DNA of 64,000 nucleotides from the NCBI RefSeq assembly GCF_945605565.1, contig NZ_OX216966.1, forward strand, positions 6,440,001 to 6,504,000. The letters run 5' to 3'. The translations under genes and the position numbers were made by a program. This document shows, in pieces, positions 53,489 through 61,027 of the stretch; positions within the stretch are counted from its first letter, which is position 1, and every line of letters begins with the position of its first letter. Below the pieces are notes generated by a model. It did no database searches. It was not told the DNA's origin and saw nothing but the letters and a program-made list of their open reading frames with translations. The DNA comes from Paenibacillus dendritiformis. Its GTDB lineage: Bacteria; Bacillota; Bacilli; Paenibacillales; Paenibacillaceae.

Positions 53489-54043
53489 ATGGCTGCTAAG
53501 CACAGTGACACGACCTATGCCATTCTCGGGCTGCTCACGACCGATTGCCACACAGGCTATGACATGAAGCGGATGATGGACACCAGCCTCAATCATTTCT
53601 GGAAGATCAGCTACGGCCAGATCTATCCGACGTTGAAGAAGCTGGTCGAGGACGGCTGGGCCGTGGTGACCGATACCGCCCAGGAATCGAAGCCCGACAA
53701 AAAAGAGTACCATATTACGCCTCAAGGAATGCAGGCGCTGCAGGCTTGGCTGCAGGAGCCGCTTCAACAGCTCCACACGTACAAAAATGAATTTTTGCTC
53801 AAGCTGTTCTTCCACCGTCATCAAGAGACGGATGCGACGGTCCGGCAGATCGAGCGATTCAAGTCGATGCTCCAGGAGCGTTATCAGATGTACGAAGCGA
53901 TCGAAAATCAGATCATGACGCATTGTTCGGATGAAGAAGATTTGGAATATTGGCTGCTAACGCTCGACTACGGCAAGCGTGTCGTTCAGGCCGAGATGGA
54001 GTGGAGCGATGCGGCGATGCGGCAGCTTCAACAGAAAAGATAA
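53489..54043 (+). CDS. PadR-family transcriptional regulator
   Basis: A 184-residue repressor. The PadR winged helix spans residues 8-80 (YAILGLLTTDCHTGYDMKRM; ISYGQIYPTLKKLVEDGWAVV; KKEYHITPQGMQAL), and the C-terminal part is the Vir_act_alpha_C-type helical dimer domain. AGAAGGTG precedes the ATG. It is read with a DUF4188 gene 12 bases downstream, which is presumably its regulated partner. Confidence 0.9.
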   Translation: MAAKHSDTTYAILGLLTTDCHTGYDMKRMMDTSLNHFWKISYGQIYPTLKKLVEDGWAVVTDTAQESKPDKKEYHITPQGMQALQAWLQEPLQQLHTYKNEFLLKLFFHRHQETDATVRQIERFKSMLQERYQMYEAIENQIMTHCSDEEDLEYWLLTLDYGKRVVQAEMEWSDAAMRQLQQKR

Positions 54044-54055
54044 GGAGGAGATACG

Positions 54056-54529
54056 ATGGGAAAATCAATCTTTGGCGGGCGCTATACGGTAGAGGATAGA
54101 GAGCAGGATATTGTCGTGTTCCTGATCGGAATGAGGGTGAACAAATGGTGGGCCGTTCATCAATGGTGGCCGGTCTTCACAGCGATGCCGCCAATGATTC
54201 GCGAACTGTATACGAACCCGGAGCTTGGCTTTCTCTCCTTGGAGACGACCGTCAATCTAAGAACGATCTTGATGGTTCAATATTGGCGATCCTTTGAGGA
54301 TCTGACAGCCTATGCGCGGGGGCCGGAGCATTTGAAGGCATGGCGGCGATTCTATCAAGCGGTCGGGAAAACGAATGCGGTCGGCATCTATCATGAAACG
54401 TATATCGTACGAGGAGGCCAGTTCGAGGCCGTCTACGGCAATATGCCGAAGTTCGGCCTGGCCAAGGCGCGGGGACATGCGCCCATCACGACTCGGACCG
54501 ATTCTGCGGCGCAGCGCGTCCGGGCTTGA
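54056..54529 (+). CDS. DUF4188 protein
   Basis: A 157-residue protein that begins [20 protein letters not shown] and contains [16 protein letters not shown] and [26 protein letters not shown], features of DUF4188, a ferredoxin-like/ABM-type fold. Some family members are annotated as monooxygenase-like; the biochemical role is not known. AAGGAGG lies 7 bases before the ATG. Being the only other gene of the PadR operon, it may help remove a toxic or phenolic compound. Confidence 0.8.
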   Translation: MGKSIFGGRYTVEDREQDIVVFLIGMRVNKWWAVHQWWPVFTAMPPMIRELYTNPELGFLSLETTVNLRTILMVQYWRSFEDLTAYARGPEHLKAWRRFYQAVGKTNAVGIYHETYIVRGGQFEAVYGNMPKFGLAKARGHAPITTRTDSAAQRVRA

Positions 54530-54536
54530 ATGAAGA

Positions 54537-54569
54537 CTCCCATCTGTCCAATGTACGGTCGGATGGGAG
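54537..54569 (+). terminator. Terminator of the PadR-DUF4188 operon
   Basis: CTCCCATC pairs with GATGGGAG around a loop of about 17 bases, between convergent genes. Confidence 0.6.
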
Positions 54570-54587
54570 CCGATTGCTTTGCTTAGG

Positions 54588-55076
54588 CTATGCTTCCGCA
54601 CCTGGCGCCGGATCGACCTGTACCATCGCCTGCTTGCCGCTCAATTGAATGCCGGTGCGCTTCGTTCCTGCCGGACGCAAATCCTGCAGCAGCCGCTCGA
54701 GGATCTGCTGCGCTAGCGCGCCTTCCTTGCCCTTGATGCGGATGACGAGCTGCACCGAATCTCCGGCGCGCAGGATCCGTTCCGCCTGATTTTTCTTCGT
54801 CTCATAGTCATGATCCTCGATCTGCGCCGTCAGGCGAATCTCCTTCACCTTCGGCTGCCGATCCGCCTTGCGGGCCTGCTGCGCTTCCTGCTTGGCCGCC
54901 CCCGCTCCGATCAGCTTGCAGGGTGGCGGGCTGCTCATCAGCGACAGGCAGACGAGATCCACCTTCAATTTTTTGGCCATCGCGAGCGCCTCCGAGGTCG
55001 GCACGATGCCGAGCTGTTCTCCGTTCAGACCGGTCAATTCGACTTCGGCAGCCCGTATCTTCTCGTTCTTGATCAT
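54588..55076 (-). CDS. infC: Orphan translation initiation factor IF-3 paralogue
   Basis: A 162-residue protein with both IF-3 domains: IF3_N (NEKIRAAEVELTGLNGEQLG; PTSEALAMAKKLKVDLVCLS; PPCKLI) and IF3_C (VKEIRLTAQIEDHDYETKKN; QAERILRAGDSVQLVIRIKG). The usual rpmI and rplT genes do not follow. The linker is short and Ala/Gln-rich, and the second domain departs from house-keeping IF-3 (KGKEGAL in place of the FRGRE-type loop; the C-terminal KPKMEGR-type loop is missing). It is probably a second, diverged IF-3. GGAGG precedes the ATG. A gene on the opposite strand starts 63 bases away. Confidence 0.8.
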   Translation of the reverse strand: MIKNEKIRAAEVELTGLNGEQLGIVPTSEALAMAKKLKVDLVCLSLMSSPPPCKLIGAGAAKQEAQQARKADRQPKVKEIRLTAQIEDHDYETKKNQAERILRAGDSVQLVIRIKGKEGALAQQILERLLQDLRPAGTKRTGIQLSGKQAMVQVDPAPGAEA

Positions 55077-55139
55077 TGTGAATCCTCCTGCCCATTCGCT
55101 ATAATGAACCCATATTACCGCCTGGAAGGAGATATATCA

Positions 55140-55472
55140 ATGTCTCGCAAAGAAATCGAAGAGCAGATTATCCGCAACTATGAACGGGATGAGCAGATGA
55201 TGATCCTGGTGTTCGCCCAGTGGTGCGTCAATCATGACCTTGATCCGGCCGAGCTCTATCAGCAGGCCTATCCGCAGCAGGGCGCCAATCCGGCGCTGCA
55301 GCAGGCCATCGGCCTCACGGTTCCGAAGGAAGAGGCCGGCGACATTCCCGACGACACGGTGCTCGGCGTCCTGTCGCTCTACGGCAACGATGATCTGGCC
55401 TTCGTCGTGACGGAGGCGATGAAGAATCGGGCCGCACGCGCCAAGGCGGCCGGCGGGAATGAAGCTTCCTGA
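55140..55472 (+). CDS. Hypothetical protein, divergent from the IF-3 paralogue
   Basis: A 110-residue acidic, helical cytoplasmic protein (SRKEIEEQIIRNYERDEQMM; NDDLAFVVTEAMKNRAARAK). It has AAGGAGATATATCA before the ATG, so it is likely expressed. It has no membrane segment and only one Cys. I do not recognise a family. Confidence 0.6.
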   Translation: MSRKEIEEQIIRNYERDEQMMILVFAQWCVNHDLDPAELYQQAYPQQGANPALQQAIGLTVPKEEAGDIPDDTVLGVLSLYGNDDLAFVVTEAMKNRAARAKAAGGNEAS

Positions 55473-55705
55473 CGGAGTCGGGATGCGGCCAGCCTCCCGC
55501 CAATTCGGGCCGCTAACGCCGCTCGGCTAACGCAGCAGGAGTCAGACACTCGTGCTGGGCCTACTGACGCCCGCTGTGCGGCAGCGCTATCCCCGCCTAG
55601 CCCTCGGGAGAGGCGAACATTTTCAGCAAAAACAGGAAATGTCCGATACCGCCCCGAAGTAGATAGAGATATCAGTTTGTCGCATCAAAGGAGAAAAAGA
55701 CTATT

Positions 55706-56158
55706 ATGCAGATTCGAAAATGGAATGCGGAGGAACAGCCTCCGATGGAATTGCTGCTGCTGGCAGACCCTTCTGCCGAACTCGTGCAGGAATATCTCGG
55801 GCGGGGAACATGCTTCCTTGCGGAGCAGGAAGGGGAAGTCATCGGCGTCTATGTGCTGCTGCCGACCCGGCCGGGCACGATCGAGTTGGTCAACGTGGCC
55901 GTCGCGGAGAGTCACCAGGGACAGGGCATCGGCAAGCGGCTCGTCCTTCATGCGGTCGAGACCGCCAAGGAGTTCGGTTACCAGACGATAGAAGTAGGTA
56001 CCGGCAGCACCAGCATAAGCCAGCTCGCGCTCTACCAGAAATGCGGGTTCCGGATGACGGGCATCGACCGCGATTTCTTCGTTCGCCATTATGACGAGGA
56101 AATCTACGAGAACGGCATGCTGCTGCGGGATATGGTGCGTCTGGCTCAAGATCTGTAA
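55706..56158 (+). CDS. GNAT-family N-acetyltransferase
   Basis: A 150-residue acetyltransferase with the acetyl-CoA loop as HQGQGIGKRLVLHAV, the beta-4 strand IELVNVAVAES, and the C-terminal LALYQKCGFRMTGIDRDFF typical of small-molecule or protein N-acetyltransferases. GGAG lies some 14 bases before the ATG, a rather long distance. The substrate is unknown. It is followed by a strong terminator-like hairpin about 160 bases on. Confidence 0.82.
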   Translation: MQIRKWNAEEQPPMELLLLADPSAELVQEYLGRGTCFLAEQEGEVIGVYVLLPTRPGTIELVNVAVAESHQGQGIGKRLVLHAVETAKEFGYQTIEVGTGSTSISQLALYQKCGFRMTGIDRDFFVRHYDEEIYENGMLLRDMVRLAQDL

Positions 56159-56319
56159 CAGTCGAGCAGAGAACAAGATGACTGTGTTCCGGACTATCTG
56201 ACCCAGTGGTTCGGCAAAGGATTGTGAGTGACTGCACTATGTCTACTCACTGCTGCCAGCCATGGAGCCAGGCTGGTCAAGCATCCGATTCCACAGTATA
56301 ATAAACGTAAGAGACGAAG

Positions 56320-56369
56320 AACGTCCCGATCCTTTCCATGCGAAGGGAATCGGGACGTTTTTATTTTGT
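56320..56369 (+). terminator. Strong hairpin just upstream of the nuclease-like gene
   Basis: ACGTCCCGAT pairs perfectly with ATCGGGACGT around an 18-base loop that itself contains CCTTTCC/GGAAGG-type pairing; TTTTTATTTTG follows. It ends 16 bases before the next gene's GTG. It either ends the acetyltransferase transcript or acts as an attenuator, since a TATAAT (56298-56303) lies right upstream of it. Confidence 0.75.
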
Positions 56370-56385
56370 GGAAGGAGGCGGTAAG

Positions 56386-57054
56386 GTGAGTTTTGAAGAG
56401 GCGCATGATGCGTTTATTCAGCACCACTTGCAGAGGAGAACGGGAGAGCGAAAGGGGCGGCTGGAGCGGGGACATCGGGAGGCCGAGAAGCTGTTTTGCC
56501 GCAACGTATGGTGGCCCCTTCGGGGCAGCTTTGGCCAGCTGCATCCGGAATACGAAGTCCTCGATTGGCGGGGCCTGTCCTATTTCTGCGATTTCGCCTG
56601 GTTGTCCCCGCATGTCAAGCTGATCATCGAGATCAAAGGCTTCGTGCCGCACGTCCGAAATATGGACAGGCAAAAGTACTGCAATGAGCTGAACCGGGAG
56701 ACATTTTTGTCCGCGATTGGGTTCCAAGTCATCTCCTTCGCTTATGACGACGTCGCGGATCGCCCCGAGCTGTGCATGGCGCTGCTGCGCATGGTGATGA
56801 GCCGCTATCACGCGAACTCCGCGCCTGTCAGCCTGCACAGTCTGGCGGAACGGGAGACCATCCGGCTCGCTTGTATGCTCGGCCGTCCGATTCGCCCTAT
56901 CGATGTGGAGGCGCATCTAGGCGTGAACCATCGCAAAGCGGTGAGAACGCTGCAGTCGCTCTGCTCCAAAGGATGGTTTACGGCTGTCACCGGAGGCTCA
57001 GGCAAATATGTCGTGCGTTATGAGCTTAGGCCGGGCGCGCTTGACTATTTGTAG
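56386..57054 (+). CDS. PD-(D/E)xK nuclease-like protein with a C-terminal helix-turn-helix
   Basis: A 222-residue protein. The N-terminal half (residues 5-130) has the look of a DUF559/restriction-like fold: Asp in YFCDFAWLS and ExK in KLIIEIKGFVPH, followed by NRETFLSAIGFQVISFAYDD, the usual helix-strand end of such nucleases. The C-terminal 60 residues read as a winged helix (IRPIDVEAHLGVNHRKAVRT; GWFTAVTGGSGKYVVRYEL). It starts at GTG behind GGAGG nine bases upstream. A relation to DNA repair or defence is possible but unproven. A repeat unit begins immediately after its stop. Confidence 0.65.
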   Translation: MSFEEAHDAFIQHHLQRRTGERKGRLERGHREAEKLFCRNVWWPLRGSFGQLHPEYEVLDWRGLSYFCDFAWLSPHVKLIIEIKGFVPHVRNMDRQKYCNELNRETFLSAIGFQVISFAYDDVADRPELCMALLRMVMSRYHANSAPVSLHSLAERETIRLACMLGRPIRPIDVEAHLGVNHRKAVRTLQSLCSKGWFTAVTGGSGKYVVRYELRPGALDYL

Positions 57055-57055
57055 A

Positions 57056-57241
57056 AAATGCTGCAATTTTACATCATTTCTGATCGGTGATATACCGCTC
57101 TGAAGGATTCCTGCAAAAGTACATCATTTTCGCGCTCAAACTGGAATAAAGGCAGGTAGAGTATGAAATTGCTGCATCTCTGCATTATTTTTCCTCCGAT
57201 CGGCGTTTTCTGGTGAAAAATAATGTATTTTTGCAGCATTG
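57056..57241. repeat. Interspersed palindromic repeat, copy 4
   Basis: Units: AAATGCTGCAATTTTACATC (57057), ATTCCTGCAAAAGTACATCA (57107), a diverged AATTGCTGCATCTCTGCATT (57167), and an inverted unit at 57215-57240 (reverse complement AATGCTGCAAAAATACATTA). The last two pair into a long stem. Confidence 0.75.
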
Positions 57242-57333
57242 GTCTGCCCGGGGGTAGGCGAAATGCAGGCAAGATCGGTTATACGCGGGATAGATGCTCG
57301 CGAAAGTGGAAGTACGAGGATACGGGTAAATGA

Positions 57334-57522
57334 AAATGCGTATGTACGAAGTAGGAATGTACGTGAAATCGGATGTACGAGGTACGAGTGTACGTGAAAG
57401 CTGATGTACGAGGTACGAGTGTACGTGAAAGCTGATGTACGAGGTACGAGTGTACGTGAAATCGGATGTACGAAGTACGAGTGTACGTGAAAGCTGATGT
57501 ACGAGGTACGAGTGTACAAGGC
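57334..57522. repeat. 31-bp minisatellite, about six units
   Basis: The unit begins GATGTACGAGGTACGAGTGT and ends ACGTGAAAGCT or ACGTGAAATCG; the first unit is diverged and the last is cut. Each unit contains several GTAC palindromes. It lies between the convergent nuclease-like and SecA2-like genes and does not code. Confidence 0.85.
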
Positions 57523-57597
57523 ATGAAAATGATGCAGGGAGACCGCATCGCCGACAGCGCTACGGTCTCCCGCATTCTCGCTCTGCCGCCTTGCGGC

Positions 57598-59889
57598 CTA
57601 GAACAGCGAGAAGCGGTTCGGCACCACATGATCGTGCAGCAGATAGGTCCAGGTCGACTGCCGCGGAGGCTTCTCCTCCGGCCATATATCCGGCCCGGAC
57701 TCATCGAACGCGCGCAGCTCCCGCCGAATGCTGTCCTCGATGAGATGCGGCAAGTCCGCGAAGGCCCCGATAAGCCGCTGATGGAACAGATCGAGCGGAT
57801 CCTGGCGGCTCAGCCCCTCCAGGTGGAGCCCTTCCCTTACCGTGGATACAAATTCCACATAATCGGACCAACGCTGATCGATATGCAGCAAGGTCACCCG
57901 CTTCTCCAGACGTCGCACCCGCTCTGCTCCCCACCGGCGGCACAAGCGCTCATGCCGCGCCGCATCTTCAGCAAGCTTCAGTGGCGGCGGCGCCTCCTCC
58001 ATCAGCACGCCCCGGCGCCAGGCGGCGATGATGCGCCGCTGCTGCTCCAGCACATCCGCGTAGCGGTTCAACATGCGGCGCCTCTCCGCATTCCGTCCTT
58101 CCGCCACCCGCTGAATATGGGCGAGCAGACGGGGAACGGCTGTCCCTCGCAGCGGCTTGTCCGGAGCCGCAGACTGCCACCGTTCCGGGAATGGATACTC
58201 TCGGCCGTAGCGATGCAGAAGCGGATCCTCCAGGCTGAGGAAGAAGCGGGACGTCCCCGGATCTCCCTGCCTGCCCGCGCGCCCCCGGAGCTGATCGTCG
58301 AGGCGGCGGCTGTCATGCAGATTCGTGCCGATGACGTACAAGCCCCCAAGCTGCGCGATCTTGGCATATTGGGCCGAATCCCCGCCGCCGAGCACGATGT
58401 CGACTCCCCGGCCAGCCATGTTCGTCGAGATGGTGACCGCGCCCCAGGTCCCTGCCCGCGCGATCAGCTCCGCCTCCTCCTCGTCATGCTTCGCATTCAG
58501 CACGCAGCAAGGCACGCCCGCCTGCAGCAATGCCTGCGCCAGCCGGTCCGATTCCGCCACGCTTGCCGTTCCTACGAGAATCGGCCGGCCCGTACGGTGG
58601 ACTGACGCGATCTCGGTAAGCAGCGCCCGCTGTTTTCCCAGCAAGTTCGGAAAGACGAGCGGGGGCTCATCCTGCCTCCGGCATGGCCGGTTCGGAGGAA
58701 TGACGGCCACCTCCAATTGATAGGTGTCCCGCAGCTCTTCCGCCGAGGAGCGGAGCGTACCCGACATGCCGCAGATCGACGGATAGAGGCTCAGCAAATG
58801 CTGCAGCGTAATCATGCCGAGAATGCGGCCGCCAGGCTGCGGCGCCACGCCCTCCTTCGCCTCTACAGCCGCCTGCACCCCGTCCGGCCACCTGCGCTTG
58901 TCTGCAATGCGGCCGGTGAATTCGTCCACGAGCTCGACCCGCCCCTCCCGGACGATGTAATCGACATCGCTCCGCAGCAGCGCTTCCGCGTGAAGCGCGT
59001 GGTGCAGACCCGCGAGCCGGCCGGACTGTTCCGGATCATACAGGCTGCCGCATCCGAGGAGCGCTTCCGCCCGTTCCGCCCCCGCCTCCGTCAAATAGAC
59101 CTGCCCGCCGGCGTCATCCACATCATAATCAAGCCCCGGCCGCAGCCGCTTCGCCAAGGCCGCCATTCTCTCCGCATCGGCGCGGTCCCCGGGCGGCTTC
59201 CCCTCGCCCGCGATAACGAGCGGCACTCTTGCCTCATCAATCAGGATGGAATCAGCCTCGTCAATCAGCGCCAAATGGAACGGGCGCTGCACCAGCGAAT
59301 CCGAATCCATGCTGAGGCCGTCCCGCAAATAATCGAACCCCGCCTCCTTCGCCGTCACATACGTAACATCGGCCGCATAAGCCGCCCTTCGTTCGGCTGC
59401 AGGCATTCCCTCGCGGACACAGCCCACCGTAAGGCCTAAGTACTCATACACCGGCCCCATCCAAGAGGCATCCCTGCCCGCCAAATAATCACTGAAAGTC
59501 ATCATATGCACACCCTGGCCATATAAGGCATGCAGGCAGGCCGGCAGCACGGCGGCCAGTGTCTTCCCTTCCCCGGTCTGCATCTCGACCAGCTTCCCTT
59601 CATGCAAGGCCATGCCGGCCATAAGCTGGACATCGAACAAGCGGATGTTCAGTATGCGCCGCACCGCCTCGTACGTCAGGGCGAACGATTCGATGAGCAG
59701 ATCATCGGCGCAGACTCCGCCCCGTGCCGCTTGAATCAGCCGGCACGCCCGCTCCCGAAGCCGGGGATCCGTCTCCTGTTCCAACGAGAGAGCGCGTATC
59801 GCCTGGAGCCGTTCCCCGTAAGGCTTGAGCTTCCGGAACCGGAGCGCGCGCTCCAATCGATTCCGTATGCGATAATGAATAGATTCCAT
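57598..59889 (-). CDS. secA2: SecA2-like accessory Sec translocase ATPase
   Basis: A 763-residue cytoplasmic/peripheral motor that pushes a subset of proteins through SecYEG. Nucleotide-binding fold 1 has Walker A MQTGEGKTLAAVLPA and DEAD box LIDEADSILIDEARVPL. The preprotein cross-linking domain follows. Fold 2 has GTASVAESDRLAQALL, TISTNMAGRGVDIVLG and DDQLRGRAGRQGDPG. It is shorter than house-keeping SecA and lacks the C-terminal zinc-binding Cys motif; it ends VVPNRFSLF. AAGGGAGG lies before the ATG. It overlaps the 3' part of an upstream membrane-protein gene. No secY2 or accessory Asp genes are nearby. Confidence 0.88.
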   Translation of the reverse strand: MESIHYRIRNRLERALRFRKLKPYGERLQAIRALSLEQETDPRLRERACRLIQAARGGVCADDLLIESFALTYEAVRRILNIRLFDVQLMAGMALHEGKLVEMQTGEGKTLAAVLPACLHALYGQGVHMMTFSDYLAGRDASWMGPVYEYLGLTVGCVREGMPAAERRAAYAADVTYVTAKEAGFDYLRDGLSMDSDSLVQRPFHLALIDEADSILIDEARVPLVIAGEGKPPGDRADAERMAALAKRLRPGLDYDVDDAGGQVYLTEAGAERAEALLGCGSLYDPEQSGRLAGLHHALHAEALLRSDVDYIVREGRVELVDEFTGRIADKRRWPDGVQAAVEAKEGVAPQPGGRILGMITLQHLLSLYPSICGMSGTLRSSAEELRDTYQLEVAVIPPNRPCRRQDEPPLVFPNLLGKQRALLTEIASVHRTGRPILVGTASVAESDRLAQALLQAGVPCCVLNAKHDEEEAELIARAGTWGAVTISTNMAGRGVDIVLGGGDSAQYAKIAQLGGLYVIGTNLHDSRRLDDQLRGRAGRQGDPGTSRFFLSLEDPLLHRYGREYPFPERWQSAAPDKPLRGTAVPRLLAHIQRVAEGRNAERRRMLNRYADVLEQQRRIIAAWRRGVLMEEAPPPLKLAEDAARHERLCRRWGAERVRRLEKRVTLLHIDQRWSDYVEFVSTVREGLHLEGLSRQDPLDLFHQRLIGAFADLPHLIEDSIRRELRAFDESGPDIWPEEKPPRQSTWTYLLHDHVVPNRFSLF

Positions 59890-60388
59890 GAAAATCCTCC
59901 CTTATCTGTACGATCACCGTATCTGTGAGATCGGAGTGTCGTGCGACAAGGCGGTTTTCTGGATCTTTGATCATCCGAAGCAAAATAACCCGCAGGGCGC
60001 TCATCCTGCTCACATAGCGCATGGATTGCACCCCATGGTTGCAGAGCAAGGCCTGCGGCCGAAAGAGCATGATCGACAAGGACAGCATCTCCTGGCGCTG
60101 GGCCGTATTTTCCCCCAGCAGCAGGACGCAGATCGGCACTCTGGTTCTCATCTTTTCCAGACAACGAGAAAAGAAGCCAGCCACTCCGAACAGCCCCGCC
60201 GCTGCGACGGCCATCCAGAGCAGCATCCGGACGACAGCGCCCGTCATGCCGTGCCAACTATCCGCTTCCGTCTGATGCCCCCATAGCCACAGCCGCGGTC
60301 GCAGCTGCAACCGGTTCAACGCCAATTCCTCCATAGGCTCCATCCCTCGCTCCGCAGGTTTAAGCAGTTTCATAAGTATGTACGGCAC
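59702..60388 (-). CDS. Membrane protein of unknown function overlapping secA2
   Basis: A 228-codon frame. N-terminal part MKLLKPAERGMEPMEELALN, a membrane helix (VVRMLLWMAVAAAGLFGVAGFF, about residues 53-75), then a soluble part VPICVLLLGENTAQRQEMLS and MSALRVILLRMIKDPENRLV. The last 60 codons overlap secA2 in another frame and have shadow-like composition, so the real end may be earlier through a sequence difference, or the overlap may be true. A GTG at 60388 has GGAGGG, but that site is inside a hairpin (GGAG-TCTTCCGT / ACGGAGGGCTCC, 60391-60420). An ATG at 60343 is an alternative start. Position suggests a link with SecA2. No family was recognised. Confidence 0.5.
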   Translation of the reverse strand: MPYILMKLLKPAERGMEPMEELALNRLQLRPRLWLWGHQTEADSWHGMTGAVVRMLLWMAVAAAGLFGVAGFFSRCLEKMRTRVPICVLLLGENTAQRQEMLSLSIMLFRPQALLCNHGVQSMRYVSRMSALRVILLRMIKDPENRLVARHSDLTDTVIVQIREDFHGIYSLSHTESIGARAPVPEAQALRGTAPGDTRSLVGTGDGSPASGAGVPADSSGTGRSLRR

Positions 60389-60445
60389 AAGGAGCCCTCC
60401 GTTCCATCACGGAAGACTCCTCTCCATAAAATCGCATGCATCCAA

Positions 60446-60910
60446 TTATTGCTGCACGGTCGTCCCATGAACGACGCTGTTAACCAAATTCCTTCCGAAC
60501 GCCCGGCATAATTCTTTGTCCAAGTCGGACGGGGTCAGCTCGACCTTCAAGCCGTCCTGCACGATCTCGCTCCCCAATTCCCGCAGCCGATCAACCAGAA
60601 TATCGACCGCTTTGCCTACTTGGGCATAGCATGAATCGCACGAGCCGAACACGGCCGCTTTGGTCCCGCTCAGATCAAGGTCTTCCATATCATCGTAAAA
60701 ATCGAGAAATTCGTACGGCAGCTCTCCATCTCCCCAAGTGTAGGCGCCAAGCAGGATTCCGTCATATCCGGCCAAGTCGGCCGCATTGGCATCCGTAACC
60801 TCCATTACAGTGAGATCCTCTCCGGCTTCGCGAACCCCTGCTGCAATCGCATCGGCCATCTCCTCCGTATTTCCGCTCATACTGGCATATATCAAAATGA
60901 TCTTCGCCAT
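60446..60910 (-). CDS. Flavodoxin
   Basis: A 154-residue FMN electron carrier. It has the phosphate-binding loop YASMSGNTEEMAD near the N-terminus, the FMN-stacking segment YTWGDGELPYEF (Trp) and FGSCDSCYAQVGKAVD. It replaces ferredoxin when iron is scarce. It lies 117 bases downstream of a gene headed by a Fur box on the same strand and is probably co-expressed with it. Confidence 0.92.
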   Translation of the reverse strand: MAKIILIYASMSGNTEEMADAIAAGVREAGEDLTVMEVTDANAADLAGYDGILLGAYTWGDGELPYEFLDFYDDMEDLDLSGTKAAVFGSCDSCYAQVGKAVDILVDRLRELGSEIVQDGLKVELTPSDLDKELCRAFGRNLVNSVVHGTTVQQ

Positions 60911-61027
60911 TCTCTCATCCCATCCTTTCCTTATCTCGACCCATCATCACCCCGGCATCGCCAACGGCGCTATGGGAAATCGTATCGTCAAAGCGAGTAA
61001 ATCCCCTTTTCCTGCAAAAAAACTGAT

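Noticed and set aside
54588..55076. Canonical infC-rpmI-rplT operon
   Set aside because: The genes for L35 and L20 do not follow, and the protein is diverged. It is treated as an orphan paralogue.
57136..57704. Tyr/His/Ser-rich minus-strand frames over the minisatellite
   Set aside because: The repetitive protein text follows from the 31-bp DNA repeat. There is no ribosome binding site, and two frames are equally open.
57466..58605. A 379-codon plus-strand frame running from the minisatellite into the SecA2 region
   Set aside because: It starts inside the tandem repeat and is antisense to secA2, with no domain.
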